64,000 bases of DNA from an uncultured Caulobacterales bacterium. GTDB lineage: Bacteria > Pseudomonadota > Alphaproteobacteria > Caulobacterales > Caulobacteraceae. Location of the stretch: the NCBI GenBank assembly GCA_903840435.1, contig CAIMFV010000012.1, forward strand, positions 30,102-94,101, in the 5' to 3' direction. Position numbers and translations under genes: made by a program. The notes below the pieces were generated by a model. The model saw only the letters and a program-made list of their open reading frames with translations, did no database searches and had not been told where the DNA came from. This document shows, one piece after another, positions 17,424 to 26,362 of the stretch; the first letter of the stretch is position 1, and each line of letters starts with the position of its first letter.

Positions 17424-18247
17424 CCGACGCCTCGACCCCTACGGCCCCGGCGCCCGAAGCGCTAGAGACCTATTTGGAAAGCGTCCCGGCCGACAATATC
17501 AAGCTGGAGACCCGCAACCTCAACTTCTTCTATGGCAAGAACAAAGCGCTGCACGACGTCTCGATTCCCTTCTTGAATCGGTCGATCACAGCCTTGATCG
17601 GACCATCGGGATGCGGCAAGTCGACTCTGCTTCGCGCGCTCAATCGGATCTATGCGCTTTATCCGGGGCAAAGGGCCGAGGGCGAAATTCTGCTCGATGG
17701 CCGCAATGTGCTCGACAAGGGCGTTGACCTGACCGAGCTGCGTGCCCGGATTGGCATGGTGTTCCAGCAGCCCACCCCCTTCCCCATGTCCATCTATGAC
17801 AATGTGGCGTTTGGCGTGCGTCTGTATGAAAAACTCAGCAAGACCGACATGGACGAGCGGGTCGAGCAATCGCTGAAGCGCGCCGCCCTCTGGGAAGAGG
17901 TGAAGAATAAGCTGCAAAGCCCTGGGCTTGGCCTATCTGGCGGGCAGCAACAACGGCTGTGCGTCGCCCGGACCATCGCCGTACAGCCAGAAGTCATCTT
18001 GCTCGACGAACCGGCATCGGCTCTCGATCCCATCTCGACAGCCAAGCTGGAAGAGACCTTGGTGGAGCTCAAGGCTGACTACGCCATCGTCATCGTCACC
18101 CACAATCTGCAACAGGCGGCGCGGATTTCCGACCATGCCTCGTTCATGTATCTTGGCCGGGTGATCGAGTTCGCCCAGACTGAAAAGCTGTTCGACAATC
18201 CAAAGGTGGCTCGCACCTCGGACTATATTACCGGACGGTTTGGCTAG
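17420..18247 (+). CDS. pstB: Phosphate ABC transporter, ATP-binding protein
   Basis: The ATPase that powers phosphate import, 275 residues. Walker A is GPSGCGKST at residues 61-69, the signature is [13 protein letters not shown] and Walker B is [13 protein letters not shown], followed by the switch histidine in IVTHNLQQA. The ATG at 17420 overlaps the pstA stop; the open frame extends further upstream inside pstA but that part is not PstB-like. The N-terminal ~25 residues are a Pro/Ala-rich extension. PstB is the last gene of the operon here: phoU and phoB do not follow, although they often do in related bacteria. Confidence 0.95.
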   Translation: MTDASTPTAPAPEALETYLESVPADNIKLETRNLNFFYGKNKALHDVSIPFLNRSITALIGPSGCGKSTLLRALNRIYALYPGQRAEGEILLDGRNVLDKGVDLTELRARIGMVFQQPTPFPMSIYDNVAFGVRLYEKLSKTDMDERVEQSLKRAALWEEVKNKLQSPGLGLSGGQQQRLCVARTIAVQPEVILLDEPASALDPISTAKLEETLVELKADYAIVIVTHNLQQAARISDHASFMYLGRVIEFAQTEKLFDNPKVARTSDYITGRFG

Positions 18248-18410
18248 CTAGCGAGACGCGCACCTCCGTCACCGCCGGTGCCGGCGCCGGTGCCTTCGCG
18301 AGATCGGGCGGGTTTGCGCCCGTGGCCAAGCGTACGAACATGAGACACAGGATCGCTGCGACAGCGACCTGTAGCCGTTTTGAGACAAAATTTGCGACGC
18401 GCGCGACCAT
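18228..18410 (-). CDS. Possible small hypothetical secreted or membrane protein
   Basis: An open frame of 60 residues converging on pstB and overlapping its last 20 bases. It begins [20 protein letters not shown] with a basic then hydrophobic stretch like a signal anchor, followed by a Pro/Ala-rich segment. An AGGA lies close to the start, with short spacing. No family is recognised. It could be a chance frame; the length is short and support is only the signal-like start. Confidence 0.25.
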   Translation of the reverse strand: MVARVANFVSKRLQVAVAAILCLMFVRLATGANPPDLAKAPAPAPAVTEVRVSLASQTVR

Positions 18411-18511
18411 GTCCTAGGGTCCAGGCGGGAGAGAGGCCACTCTCCGCAAGGTTTAGGCCGAAAGCGTGAGGGTCGGGTGGCGTGGCGCTCCGGTCTTGGA
18501 GGCGAAAGCAC

Positions 18512-19372
18512 ATGATCCCCTTCGTCAGGCAGATGAGCTTCGACTATGGCGTCGTGCAACAGGTAAGCCCGTGCATCCGCCGGGTGGTCGCCAATAATCC
18601 AGGCCCCTTCACCTTTCTCGGAACAGGGACCTATATTGTCGGCTCAGGCGAGGTCTGTGTTATCGATCCCGGCCCGCAGGACGAGGCCCACCTCGCCGCC
18701 ATCCTGGCCGCGACCGATGGCGAGGCCATTACCGCCATCGCCATTACCCACAGCCATATTGACCATTCTCCCCTCGCACGGCCCCTGGCCGCGCGTACAG
18801 GCGCGGTGATTTTTGGTCGCTCAGATTCGGCCAAGGGGTCGGCAGAAGAGGATAGCGAGGCGGGGTTTCGTCCCGATGTGGAGGTGGCAGACGGCCAGCG
18901 CCTCACCGCCCCCGACTGGACCTTGGAAGCCATTTTGACTCCCGGTCACGCCTCCAACCATGTTTGCTACGCATTGCAGGAAGAAAACGCCCTGTTCACT
19001 GGCGACCACATCATGGGGTGGTCAACAACCATTGTCAGCCCGCCCGATGGCGACATGGGCGACTATTATCAAAGCCTGGACCGCATAGCGGCACGCGGCT
19101 TTTCTACCCTGTGGCCGACCCACGGCCCGCCAGTGACCGAACCGGACCCCTTTATCGCCGCCTATCGCGCCCACCGCCTGAGCCGCGAACAGCAGATCCT
19201 CGACCAGCTGGCCCATGGGCCGAAAAAGATCATTGACCTGGTCACGCTGCTCTATGCCGAGGTCGATAAGCGGCTGCACCCGGCGGCGGCGCGCTCGGTC
19301 CTCGCCCACCTCATCCACCTTGAGCGTCAAGCCCGGGTGCGGAAAACTGACGACCACTATGGTCTGAGCTGA
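18512..19372 (+). CDS. Metallo-beta-lactamase-fold hydrolase with C-terminal winged helix (LACTB2-like)
   Basis: A 286-residue hydrolase. The metal-binding signature THSHIDH supplies His80, His82, Asp84 and His85, and further ligands occur in LTPGHASNH and FTGDHIMGWST. After the hydrolase domain, residues from about 215 (AHRLSREQQILDQL onward) form a winged-helix extension, as in LACTB2-type proteins, some of which are RNA endonucleases. The ATG at 18512 is chosen for its GGAGG ribosome site nine bases upstream; the frame remains open to 18482. The substrate is unknown. A strong hairpin lies downstream, between this gene and the converging SnoaL-like gene. Confidence 0.82.
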   Translation: MIPFVRQMSFDYGVVQQVSPCIRRVVANNPGPFTFLGTGTYIVGSGEVCVIDPGPQDEAHLAAILAATDGEAITAIAITHSHIDHSPLARPLAARTGAVIFGRSDSAKGSAEEDSEAGFRPDVEVADGQRLTAPDWTLEAILTPGHASNHVCYALQEENALFTGDHIMGWSTTIVSPPDGDMGDYYQSLDRIAARGFSTLWPTHGPPVTEPDPFIAAYRAHRLSREQQILDQLAHGPKKIIDLVTLLYAEVDKRLHPAAARSVLAHLIHLERQARVRKTDDHYGLS

Positions 19373-19399
19373 CTGGCAGTGACGCGGGCGGAAGAGCGT

Positions 19400-19429
19400 T
19401 GCCTCAACCGCGGCTCTGCGGTTGAGGCA
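19400..19429. terminator. Hairpin between convergent genes, possible bidirectional terminator
   Basis: A perfect 12-bp stem (TGCCTCAACCGC/GCGGTTGAGGCA) with a six-base loop GGCTCT lies between the converging hydrolase and SnoaL-like genes. No clear T-run follows on either strand, so termination would be weak or Rho-assisted. The position supports a role in separating the two transcripts. Confidence 0.5.
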
Positions 19430-19445
19430 CTAGGTCTATTTCCGC

Positions 19446-20207
19446 TTAAAACTTGCCATTGGCGTTCTTCCACTCCGTCGCCGGGGGAATGGCCTCAATC
19501 GTGTCCCAGTGTTCGGCGATCTTGCCGTCCTTCACTCGGAAGAGGTCATAGAAGGCACTTGGCGTTCCGGCAAAACTTCCTTCGCTGACGGCCAGGACAA
19601 AGTCGCCCTTGCCTAAGATGCGATGGGTGCGGCTATAGGTCATTTGCACGCCTGCCGCCGCCATGGCTTCCAGTGCCGCGCCAAGTCCTGAAAGTCCGTC
19701 GGCGATGTTTGGATTGTGCTGCACATAATTATCGCCGTCGAAATAGCCAGATAGCTTCTCCATCCGCCCCTTGATCAGGATGTCGTCGATAAAGCCACCG
19801 ACCAAGGCCTTGTTTTGCGCCGTTTTGCCAAGGTCCGTCGCTTGGCTTGGACCGTCGATCATGGAATGACCGCTCGGATTTGGCGGTGCCGTCTCTTGCA
19901 GATTGTCCCAGTGTTCAACAATCTTGTCCCCGGCAAAGCGGAAGATGTCGAAGCCGATTTTCGGGCCGAAAAAGTTGTAGTCGGTATGGGCGAAGACAAA
20001 ATCGCCATCTTCAAACACCCGCACTGTATTGACCCTCGCCGAGCCGGGCGGCAAGGCGGCCAGAACGGCGCCAAAGCCTGCCAAGCCATCGCCGACAGCG
20101 AGATTATGCTGGATATAGGTTTCCGGATGGATCGCCGCGGCCGGTCCAGCGTCTCCCGTTTCGATTGATTTGAGCAGGTCGACCACCAGCTGTTCACGAG
20201 GCGTCAT
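19446..20207 (-). CDS. Tandem SnoaL-like (NTF2-fold) protein
   Basis: A 253-residue protein made of two homologous halves of the SnoaL-like polyketide-cyclase/NTF2 fold. Each half contains the pattern YIQHN or YVQHNP, then DGLxGxGAxLxAM/AL, a GDFV(F/L)A strand, a DxFRxxxGKIxEHWD strand and Gln/Glu-rich end. Such proteins are small hydrolases or isomerases, or have no known activity. The start at 20207 has GGAGA about seven bases upstream; the longer frame to 20303 crosses the regulator promoter and is unlikely. It is transcribed divergently from an HxlR regulator, whose operator-like palindrome lies between them, so it is the probable target gene. Confidence 0.8.
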   Translation of the reverse strand: MTPREQLVVDLLKSIETGDAGPAAAIHPETYIQHNLAVGDGLAGFGAVLAALPPGSARVNTVRVFEDGDFVFAHTDYNFFGPKIGFDIFRFAGDKIVEHWDNLQETAPPNPSGHSMIDGPSQATDLGKTAQNKALVGGFIDDILIKGRMEKLSGYFDGDNYVQHNPNIADGLSGLGAALEAMAAAGVQMTYSRTHRILGKGDFVLAVSEGSFAGTPSAFYDLFRVKDGKIAEHWDTIEAIPPATEWKNANGKF

Positions 20208-20266
20208 GCGGCTTCTCCATCTTGCCGTTGCGAGTGGCGGAGACTTAGGCGGCTTGCTTATTTTTT

Positions 20267-20291
20267 GTAAGTACCTACATATTTGTAAGTA
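20267..20291. promoter_or_regulatory. Putative HxlR-family operator in the divergent promoter region
   Basis: GTAAGTACCTAC (20267-20278) is a near-perfect inverted repeat, and the half-site GTAAGTA recurs at 20285-20291, running into the ATG of the regulator gene. HxlR/MarR-type winged-helix dimers bind such GTA-x-x-TAC-like palindromes. The position would let the regulator control both itself and the SnoaL-like gene. Confidence 0.55.
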
Positions 20292-20716
20292 TGAAATCTC
20301 CACACCCCGCTTTGTCCCGCCCCGCCGAAACGCTTTCAGAAAAAATGCGACAGGGCGACTTGAAGGTTGCCGCCTGTCCGTCGCGGACCGTGCTCAAGCA
20401 CATGACGAGCCAGTGGGGGGTGCTGGTCCTGATCACGCTCGAAGGCGGTACTCAGCGTTTCAGTGCCTTGCGGCGGGCCATAGACGGCGTCAGCGAACGG
20501 ATGCTGGCGCAAACCCTGCAATGGCTAGAACAGGATGGACTGGTCGACCGCATCGCCTTTGATGTGGTTCCGCCGCACGTGGAATATGCATTGACCCCCT
20601 TAGGCATCGACGCAGCCGCGCGGGTGCGCTTGCTGGCCGACTGGATCGAGACCAACTTGCCGCACATTGAAGAGGCACGGACCGAACGGGCGCGCACCCG
20701 CAAGGGCGAGATCTAG
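20291..20716 (+). CDS. HxlR family transcriptional regulator
   Basis: A winged-helix DNA-binding protein of up to 141 residues. The core matches HxlR: CPSRTVLKHMTSQWGVLVLI, the recognition region RFSALRRAIDGVSERMLAQTLQWLEQDGLVDR and the wing VPPHVEYALTPLG. Regulators of this family often sense redox or electrophile stress through a conserved Cys near the N-terminus; a Cys is present here just before PSRTVLK. The ATG at 20291 has no good ribosome site and overlaps an operator half-site; an ATG at 20345 would give 123 residues, a common size for the family. The gene converges on the acyl-CoA ligase gene. Confidence 0.85.
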   Translation: MKSPHPALSRPAETLSEKMRQGDLKVAACPSRTVLKHMTSQWGVLVLITLEGGTQRFSALRRAIDGVSERMLAQTLQWLEQDGLVDRIAFDVVPPHVEYALTPLGIDAAARVRLLADWIETNLPHIEEARTERARTRKGEI

Positions 20717-20757
20717 AGGAAGCCCCATATCTCGCCTCTAAGGCCGACCTTGCCCCC

Positions 20758-22383
20758 CTAAAGCGTTGGCAATTTATGGTCGCCGTGGCGCGCGCGCAGC
20801 AGCTTTTTGTCGATCTTGCCTGTCGCACCGAGCGGGATATCATCGACGAACAACACATCGTCAGGGGTCCACCACTTGGCGATCTTGCCCTCTAAGAAGC
20901 TGAGCAGATCTTGCTTGGTCGCGGTTTGGCCAGCCTTCAGCTTGACCAGCAAAAGCGGCCTTTCGTCCCACTTGGGATGGGGCAAGCCAATGACGGCGGC
21001 CAGTTCGGCCTTGGGGTGGCCCGCGGCGATATTCTCGATCTCGATCGACGAGATCCACTCGCCTCCGGATTTGATCACATCCTTGGCGCGATCGGTGATC
21101 TGCATAAAGCCCGCCTGATCGATGGTGGCCACATCGCCCGTATCGAAATAGCCCTCCTGATCAATGACATCTGCCTTTCCCTTGAAGTAGGACTTGACGA
21201 CGATGGGCCCCTTCACCATCAGGCGGCCAAATGTCGCGCCGTCATGGGGCAGGGTTTTGCCCTCATCATCAAGCAGCCGAATATCCACTCCCACCGGCGG
21301 GCGACCTTGCTTGAGCCGATAGGGGATTTGATCGTCGAAGGGCAATTCCTCCAAATCCGCCGTCATGGCGGCAATGGTGCCAAGGGGAGAGGTTTCCGTC
21401 ATGCCCCAGGCGTGAACCACATCGACGCCGAAGCGGGCTTTGAAGCTGCGAACAATGGCTTCGGGCACGGCCGAGCCACCGATGACGACGCGTTTCAAGC
21501 CGGTGATCGTTTCGCCCGCCGCATCGAGATGTTGCAGCAACATTTGCCACACGGTCGGCACAGCGGCGGAGAGCGTCACCTTCTCGCAGGTCATCAATTC
21601 GTGGATGGCGGCACCGTCCATGCGCGGCCCTGGCAAGACGAGCTTCGCGCCCACCGCCGGGGCTGAAAAGGCGAGCCCCCAGGCATTGGCATGGAACATC
21701 GGCACGACCACCAGCACCGAATCCCGCTGCGACAGGCCGATCACGTCGGTCTGCAAGGTGATCAGGGTGTGTAAGAAGTTGGAGCGGTGCGAGTAGAGCA
21801 CACCCTTAGGGTCTCCCGTGGTGCCGGAGGTGTAGCAGAGGCCACACGCCGTTAGTTCGCTGAAGCCGCCCCAAACCGCATCGGTCGGCAAACCGGCGAT
21901 CAAGGTTTCGTACATTATCACATTTTCGCCCGCGCCTTCTGGGCGGTGGGCTTCGTCAGACAAGATGACGACCTTCTCGACCGACGGCGCCTTGTGCAGA
22001 TTGGCAAGCAGCATGGGCGCAAAGGTCAGGTCGGTGAAAATGATCTTGTCGCCAGCATGGTCAGCAATCCACAGGATCTGATCCGGATGCAGGCGAGGAT
22101 TGAGCGTATGGCAGACCGCCCCCATGCCCATAATGCCGTACCAGACCTCGATGTGATTGGCCGTGTTCCAAGCCAGCGTGCCGACGCGATCCCCAAGTCT
22201 GACACCAAGCGTCTGCAAGGCGTGGGTCACCTGTTTGGCCCGGCCATGGATGGTGCGCCAATTGGTCCGGACGATTGGGCCTTCCACTGAGCGCGAGATA
22301 ATTTCCCGATCCCCGTGCCAGCGGGCGGCATGATCAAGGATCTTATCCACCGTCAGCGGAAAATCCTGCATGAGTCCCAACAT
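20758..22383 (-). CDS. Acyl-CoA synthetase (long/medium-chain fatty acid-CoA ligase)
   Basis: A 541-residue member of the adenylate-forming superfamily, activating a fatty or related acid as acyl-AMP and then acyl-CoA. The AMP-binding motif TSGTTGDPKGV, the AWGMTETSPLG segment, the YFDTGDVATID hinge region and the C-terminal GKIDKKLLR lysine are all present. The start at 22383 (MLGLMQDFPLTVDKIL) has GGGAGG and GAGG sequences just upstream; the longer frame to 22443 is less likely. No other beta-oxidation gene is adjacent, and the chain-length preference is unknown. Confidence 0.85.
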   Translation of the reverse strand: MLGLMQDFPLTVDKILDHAARWHGDREIISRSVEGPIVRTNWRTIHGRAKQVTHALQTLGVRLGDRVGTLAWNTANHIEVWYGIMGMGAVCHTLNPRLHPDQILWIADHAGDKIIFTDLTFAPMLLANLHKAPSVEKVVILSDEAHRPEGAGENVIMYETLIAGLPTDAVWGGFSELTACGLCYTSGTTGDPKGVLYSHRSNFLHTLITLQTDVIGLSQRDSVLVVVPMFHANAWGLAFSAPAVGAKLVLPGPRMDGAAIHELMTCEKVTLSAAVPTVWQMLLQHLDAAGETITGLKRVVIGGSAVPEAIVRSFKARFGVDVVHAWGMTETSPLGTIAAMTADLEELPFDDQIPYRLKQGRPPVGVDIRLLDDEGKTLPHDGATFGRLMVKGPIVVKSYFKGKADVIDQEGYFDTGDVATIDQAGFMQITDRAKDVIKSGGEWISSIEIENIAAGHPKAELAAVIGLPHPKWDERPLLLVKLKAGQTATKQDLLSFLEGKIAKWWTPDDVLFVDDIPLGATGKIDKKLLRARHGDHKLPTL

Positions 22384-22486
22384 CAGCGCCTCGCCTCCCT
22401 CTTCTGTTTCCCCTAGTTTGACCATCAAGACGGCCTCTGCCAAGGGCCGGACGACAGCAAAGGCGCGAAAGCGATGGGCTGGACAC

Positions 22487-23980
22487 TCAGCGCTCTAATG
22501 CGCGCGCCACTTGCCGGCCCAGCGGCGCTTCGGCGTCGACGCCGTTCCAATCGGTCACGGGGGCCGCTTTAGCCAATTGGTGCTCCAGCACGGCCAGATC
22601 AGCGTCAGAGGCGTCACCTTGGCGGCCAGCCACGCGGGCGCGCAGCACGTCAGGCCGGGCCTCGAGCCAAATCCCCCTGGCCCTCGGTGAAAGGCTTAAC
22701 GCGCGCGCGCGCAGCGCCGGGTCTCGAAAGGTCGCGTCCAGGATGACCGAGCGCCCCGCCGCCAGAACCTGCTCAGCGCCACTGAAAAGGGCCTCATAGA
22801 CCTGGCCGTCGACCTGGTTCGAATAGGCGACTGCTGGCAGAGGTGTCAGCGGTGCGACGCCTGCAAGGCGCTTGCGTACCTCATCTGAGCGCAAAATGAC
22901 GGCCCCCGGCGAGGCGCCCAGCCTTGGGGCCAAGGCCCGCGCGAGGCTTGTCTTGCCCGAGCCGGAGAGCCCGCCAACGCAAATCAACTCGGGTGGCTCA
23001 GTTTCTAGCGCCTGCCGGGCCGCCGCCAGATAGGCGCGGGCCGCCTCCCCTTCCCCCTGATGCCCGCACACATGGCAACGGACGCCTGCCCGCACCGAGA
23101 GGAAGAGCGGCAAGGCCGCGAGGCCGCGATAAAGCTCGGAGAGATCAAAATCGCGCGCGGCTGCATCCAGCCAGCCATTCAAGGCGCGGTTGGCGGCCTC
23201 GACCTTACCGCGAAAGCCCAAGTCCATCAGCAAAAAAGCCAGATCATAAAGAATATCGATCTCGCTCAAGCGATCATTGAACTCGATGCAGTCGAACAAC
23301 CGACACTGACCGTCCTCAACTAAGATATTGCCCAGGTGCAGGTCGCCGTGACACTGGCGCACAAACCCTTCAGCCGCGCGTTGATCCAGCAAGGGCCCGT
23401 GCTCGGCCAGTCGGGCGCGGGTCGCACCCGCGACTTCCGCCACCGCCTTTTCACCCAGAAGCGCGGACAGGTGTCGCCAATGGTCGGCGTTCGATCCCAC
23501 AACATAGGCAAGCCCTTCGGCCCCGCCACCCGCCTCACCCTCTGGCGCCTCAGCATGAATTTTCGCCACCGCGCGTCCGAGCGCTTCGGCTAGATCACCG
23601 TCGAGCGCGTCGGGGCGATTGGCGAGCACGGCGGTCTCATCAAAGCGCCGCATCTCCAAAATGAAATCCACCGCCTGCGGGTCGTCAAACGCCACCCAGC
23701 GAAACCCCGCGCCGTCCGGCGCAACGCCAAGCACTCGCCGATAGATGTCCGGGGCCATGCGCAGATTGAGCCGCAATTCGCGCGCCACCGCGATCTTGCG
23801 CTTGTCGGGAGAGGTAAAGTCAAGAAAGCCGAAATCGACCGGTCGCTTCTGTTTCAGCACCCGATCTTCGAACAGATAGACGAAGCTGATCGGTGTTTCG
23901 ATGCGGCGTTCACATTGCGCCGTGCTGCCTGCGCCCGCGCGCAACCAATCGGCGACGGCTGTGTGAACCGGCGGGGTCAC
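22487..23980 (-). CDS. Fused aminoglycoside-phosphotransferase-like / P-loop kinase protein
   Basis: A 497-residue two-domain protein. The first part (about residues 1-310) resembles aminoglycoside phosphotransferase-type kinases, with the catalytic HGDLHLGN segment at about 211-218 and the metal-binding FDCIEFND region. The second part (about 330-497) is a P-loop nucleotide kinase with GLSGSGKTS at about 337-345. A CxxC and His pair (CHVCGH) lies at the junction. This fusion is widespread and uncharacterised; real antibiotic resistance should not be inferred. The GTG start at 23980 overlaps the pdxH stop (GTGA); a TTG 24 bases earlier is a weaker option. It is probably translated with pdxH. 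Confidence 0.8.
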   Translation of the reverse strand: MTPPVHTAVADWLRAGAGSTAQCERRIETPISFVYLFEDRVLKQKRPVDFGFLDFTSPDKRKIAVARELRLNLRMAPDIYRRVLGVAPDGAGFRWVAFDDPQAVDFILEMRRFDETAVLANRPDALDGDLAEALGRAVAKIHAEAPEGEAGGGAEGLAYVVGSNADHWRHLSALLGEKAVAEVAGATRARLAEHGPLLDQRAAEGFVRQCHGDLHLGNILVEDGQCRLFDCIEFNDRLSEIDILYDLAFLLMDLGFRGKVEAANRALNGWLDAAARDFDLSELYRGLAALPLFLSVRAGVRCHVCGHQGEGEAARAYLAAARQALETEPPELICVGGLSGSGKTSLARALAPRLGASPGAVILRSDEVRKRLAGVAPLTPLPAVAYSNQVDGQVYEALFSGAEQVLAAGRSVILDATFRDPALRARALSLSPRARGIWLEARPDVLRARVAGRQGDASDADLAVLEHQLAKAAPVTDWNGVDAEAPLGRQVARALER

Positions 23981-24615
23981 GGATAGAGCCTTTGCGTCTC
24001 CCAACCCGATTGTCCGGGAAGACGGCGAAACTGCATGCGATCATGCAGGCGAAAAGCGCCGTCGCGCCAAAACTCCATCGCCACGGGACTGAGGCGAAAT
24101 CCGATCCAATGGGGCGGGCGCGGAACGGGACCTAAGCCATATTTCAGTGCCGTTTCCGCCACCCGCTTTTCCAACTCAAATCTTCCCTTCAAAGGCCGCG
24201 ATTGGTCAGAGGCCCAGGCCCCTAACTGGCTCTGGCGAGGTCTTGAGGCGAAATAGGCGTCGGCTTCGGCGTCGGTCACTTGCAGGAGAGCGCCGCGCGC
24301 GCGCACCTGTCGGCGCAGCGACTTCCAATGAAACAACAGCGCCCCCGTCTTCTGCCCTAATGCCTGAACGCCCTTGGCGCTTTGCGCATTGGTGTAAAAA
24401 ACAAAGCCGTCGGCGTCATAGCCCTTCATCAAGACCATGCGCAGGTCGGGCATGCCGTCGGCGTCGACGGTGGCGAGCGCCATGCCGGTTGGATCATTGA
24501 TTTCCTTGGCCTCAGCCTCTTTCAACCAGGCGGCAAACAGCCGATAGGGATCATTCTCGGGAAAGAGCTCGCGGTCCAGCGCGGCGGAGGCTTCGGCCTC
24601 TGGGGGGGCTGTCAT
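23977..24615 (-). CDS. pdxH: Pyridoxamine/pyridoxine 5'-phosphate oxidase
   Basis: An FMN enzyme of 212 residues making pyridoxal 5'-phosphate, the last step of vitamin B6 coenzyme synthesis and salvage. Recognisable stretches are [27 protein letters not shown], the FMN-contact YTNAQSAKG and [23 protein letters not shown], and the C-terminal [16 protein letters not shown] and WETQRLYP ending. The ATG at 24615 has AAGGGA about eight bases upstream and is preferred over 24633. It lies head to head with aroC and overlaps the downstream kinase-like gene by four bases. Confidence 0.93.
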   Translation of the reverse strand: MTAPPEAEASAALDRELFPENDPYRLFAAWLKEAEAKEINDPTGMALATVDADGMPDLRMVLMKGYDADGFVFYTNAQSAKGVQALGQKTGALLFHWKSLRRQVRARGALLQVTDAEADAYFASRPRQSQLGAWASDQSRPLKGRFELEKRVAETALKYGLGPVPRPPHWIGFRLSPVAMEFWRDGAFRLHDRMQFRRLPGQSGWETQRLYP

Positions 24616-24716
24616 AGGTGGGTCCCTTGGCAAGGTGCAGTCGCCAACGATGTGGGTGTTTTGCCGCCAAAGGTCCAGCCATTTGCGCGGGCGCTGGCTT
24701 CAGTTAAAAGGCCCCT

Positions 24717-25820
24717 ATGTCGCACAATACCTTCGGCCATCTGTTTCGTGTCACCACCTGGGGCGAGAGCCACGGCCCGGCCTTGGGCTGTGTGGTCGAC
24801 GGCTGCCCCGCAGGTCTGCGGCTCGATGAACAAGACATCCAAGTCTGGCTCGATCAGCGCAAACCTGGCGGCAATCGGTTTGTCACCCAAAGGCGCGAAC
24901 CGGATCAGGTGAAAATCCTTTCCGGCGTCTTCGAGGACGACAAGATTCGCGCCCGGTTCGGCGGCGCGGTGACAACCGGAACGCCCATTTCGCTCTTGAT
25001 CGAAAATCTTGACCAGCGTTCCAAGGATTATGGCGAGATCGCCGCTGCCTTTCGCCCTGGCCATGCGGACCAAACCTATTTCGCCAAATATGGTCTGCGC
25101 GATTATCGTGGCGGCGGTCGGTCGTCTGCGCGCGAAACGGCCGCCAGGGTTGCCGCCGGGGCGGTAGCGCGCAAGGTCTTAAGTGACGGGGTGCGTATCC
25201 GGGCCTATCTGGTGGAAATGGGAGGCCGCGCCATCGACCGAAGCCGCTTCGATCTCGATCAGATTGGCGAAAATCCTTTCTGGTGCCCTGACGCCGTCAC
25301 GGCCAAGCTGTGGGAGGCCGATCTTGATGCGGTTCGCAAGCAAGGCTCATCCGTCGGCGCCATTGTCGAGGTGATTGCCGAAGGCGTTCCCGCCGGATGG
25401 GGCGCGCCGATTTATGGCAAGCTAGACAGCGAGCTCGCCATGGCGCTGATGAGCATCAATGCGGTCAAGGGTGTCGAAATTGGCGACGGCTTTGCGGCGG
25501 CGCGGTTAACCGGCGAAGCCAATGCCGACGAGATGCGCCATTCAAATAATGACGGCGTGCGCTTCCTCTCCAATCATGCTGGCGGCGTGCTCGGCGGCAT
25601 ATCAACCGGCCAAACAGTCATCGCCAGAATGGCGCTGAAACCCACCTCGTCAATCTTGAGCCTGCGCCAGAGCGTCACCGAGACCGGCGAGGAGATCGAC
25701 ATTCAGACCAAGGGCCGGCACGACCCATGCGTCGGCATCCGCGCGGCGCCGGTGGCCGAAGCCATGATGGCCTGCGTGCTCGCTGACGCAAAACTGCGCC
25801 ATCGCGCCCAGATGGGTTGA
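24717..25820 (+). CDS. aroC: Chorismate synthase
   Basis: The last enzyme of the shikimate pathway, converting 5-enolpyruvylshikimate 3-phosphate to chorismate with reduced FMN. At 367 residues it is of normal length. Signatures are the start [23 protein letters not shown], the [15 protein letters not shown] segment, [19 protein letters not shown], and [21 protein letters not shown]. It is transcribed away from pdxH. Its last codons and stop belong to a 15-base sequence repeated three times downstream. Confidence 0.95.
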   Translation: MSHNTFGHLFRVTTWGESHGPALGCVVDGCPAGLRLDEQDIQVWLDQRKPGGNRFVTQRREPDQVKILSGVFEDDKIRARFGGAVTTGTPISLLIENLDQRSKDYGEIAAAFRPGHADQTYFAKYGLRDYRGGGRSSARETAARVAAGAVARKVLSDGVRIRAYLVEMGGRAIDRSRFDLDQIGENPFWCPDAVTAKLWEADLDAVRKQGSSVGAIVEVIAEGVPAGWGAPIYGKLDSELAMALMSINAVKGVEIGDGFAAARLTGEANADEMRHSNNDGVRFLSNHAGGVLGGISTGQTVIARMALKPTSSILSLRQSVTETGEEIDIQTKGRHDPCVGIRAAPVAEAMMACVLADAKLRHRAQMG

Positions 25821-25855
25821 AGGACGATGGGTTGAAGGACGATGGGTTGAAGGAC
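25811..25855 (+). repeat. Tandem 15-bp triplication at the end of aroC
   Basis: The unit GATGGGTTGAAGGAC occurs three times in perfect tandem. The first unit carries the aroC stop codon (TGA at 25818). The extra copies lie between aroC and the converging acetyltransferase gene and leave aroC intact. This looks like replication slippage. Confidence 0.9.
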
Positions 25856-25860
25856 GCCAG

Positions 25861-26337
25861 CTATTTTGCCAGTTGCTTGAGCGCCTCACCCTCAAGCCTG
25901 CGAATGGTCCAGTCGTCCATCGCGCGGGCGCCCAGGCTGTCGTAAAAGGCGATGGCGGGGGTGTTCCAATCGAGCACCGACCACTCGAACCGGCCAAGCC
26001 CCTCCGCGACACACCTTCTGGCCAGCCGCTGCAACAGGGCCTTGCCCACCCCGCCACCGCGCGCCTCGGGCCGGACATAGAGGTCCTCAAGATAGAGCCC
26101 GCACCGCCCAACAAATGTGGAAAAATTATAGAACCATAGGGCAAACCCGACGGCCTCCCCATCCCGTTCAGCGATCTCGCAAAACACCCGCGGATTTGGA
26201 CCAAAGAGGGCTGAGCTCAATCCCTCTTCGGTAGCGACCGCCTCATGGGCGAGGCGCTCATAGGCCGCTAGTTCGCGAATGAAGGCCAAAATGATGGACG
26301 TGTCGCCAGGTTCGGCGGCGCGAAGGCTGACAGGCAT
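25861..26337 (-). CDS. GNAT family N-acetyltransferase (diamine acetyltransferase-like)
   Basis: A 158-residue acetyl-CoA-dependent acetyltransferase. The acetyl-CoA-binding loop is VRPEARGGGVGKALL; LYLEDLYV and the WSVLDWNTPAIAFYDSLGA segment are typical of the spermidine/spermine or thialysine acetyltransferase branch. The substrate is probably a small amine, but this is inferred from family. It converges on aroC across a short tandem repeat. Confidence 0.82.
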   Translation of the reverse strand: MPVSLRAAEPGDTSIILAFIRELAAYERLAHEAVATEEGLSSALFGPNPRVFCEIAERDGEAVGFALWFYNFSTFVGRCGLYLEDLYVRPEARGGGVGKALLQRLARRCVAEGLGRFEWSVLDWNTPAIAFYDSLGARAMDDWTIRRLEGEALKQLAK

Positions 26338-26362
26338 GGTGTGGTTTCCGCTTGGGCTGCTC

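Noticed and set aside
22487..23980. Reading the phosphotransferase-like gene as an antibiotic resistance gene.
   Set aside because: The HGDLHLGN motif is shared by many kinases of small molecules; the fusion with a P-loop kinase and the chromosomal context next to pdxH do not support a resistance role.
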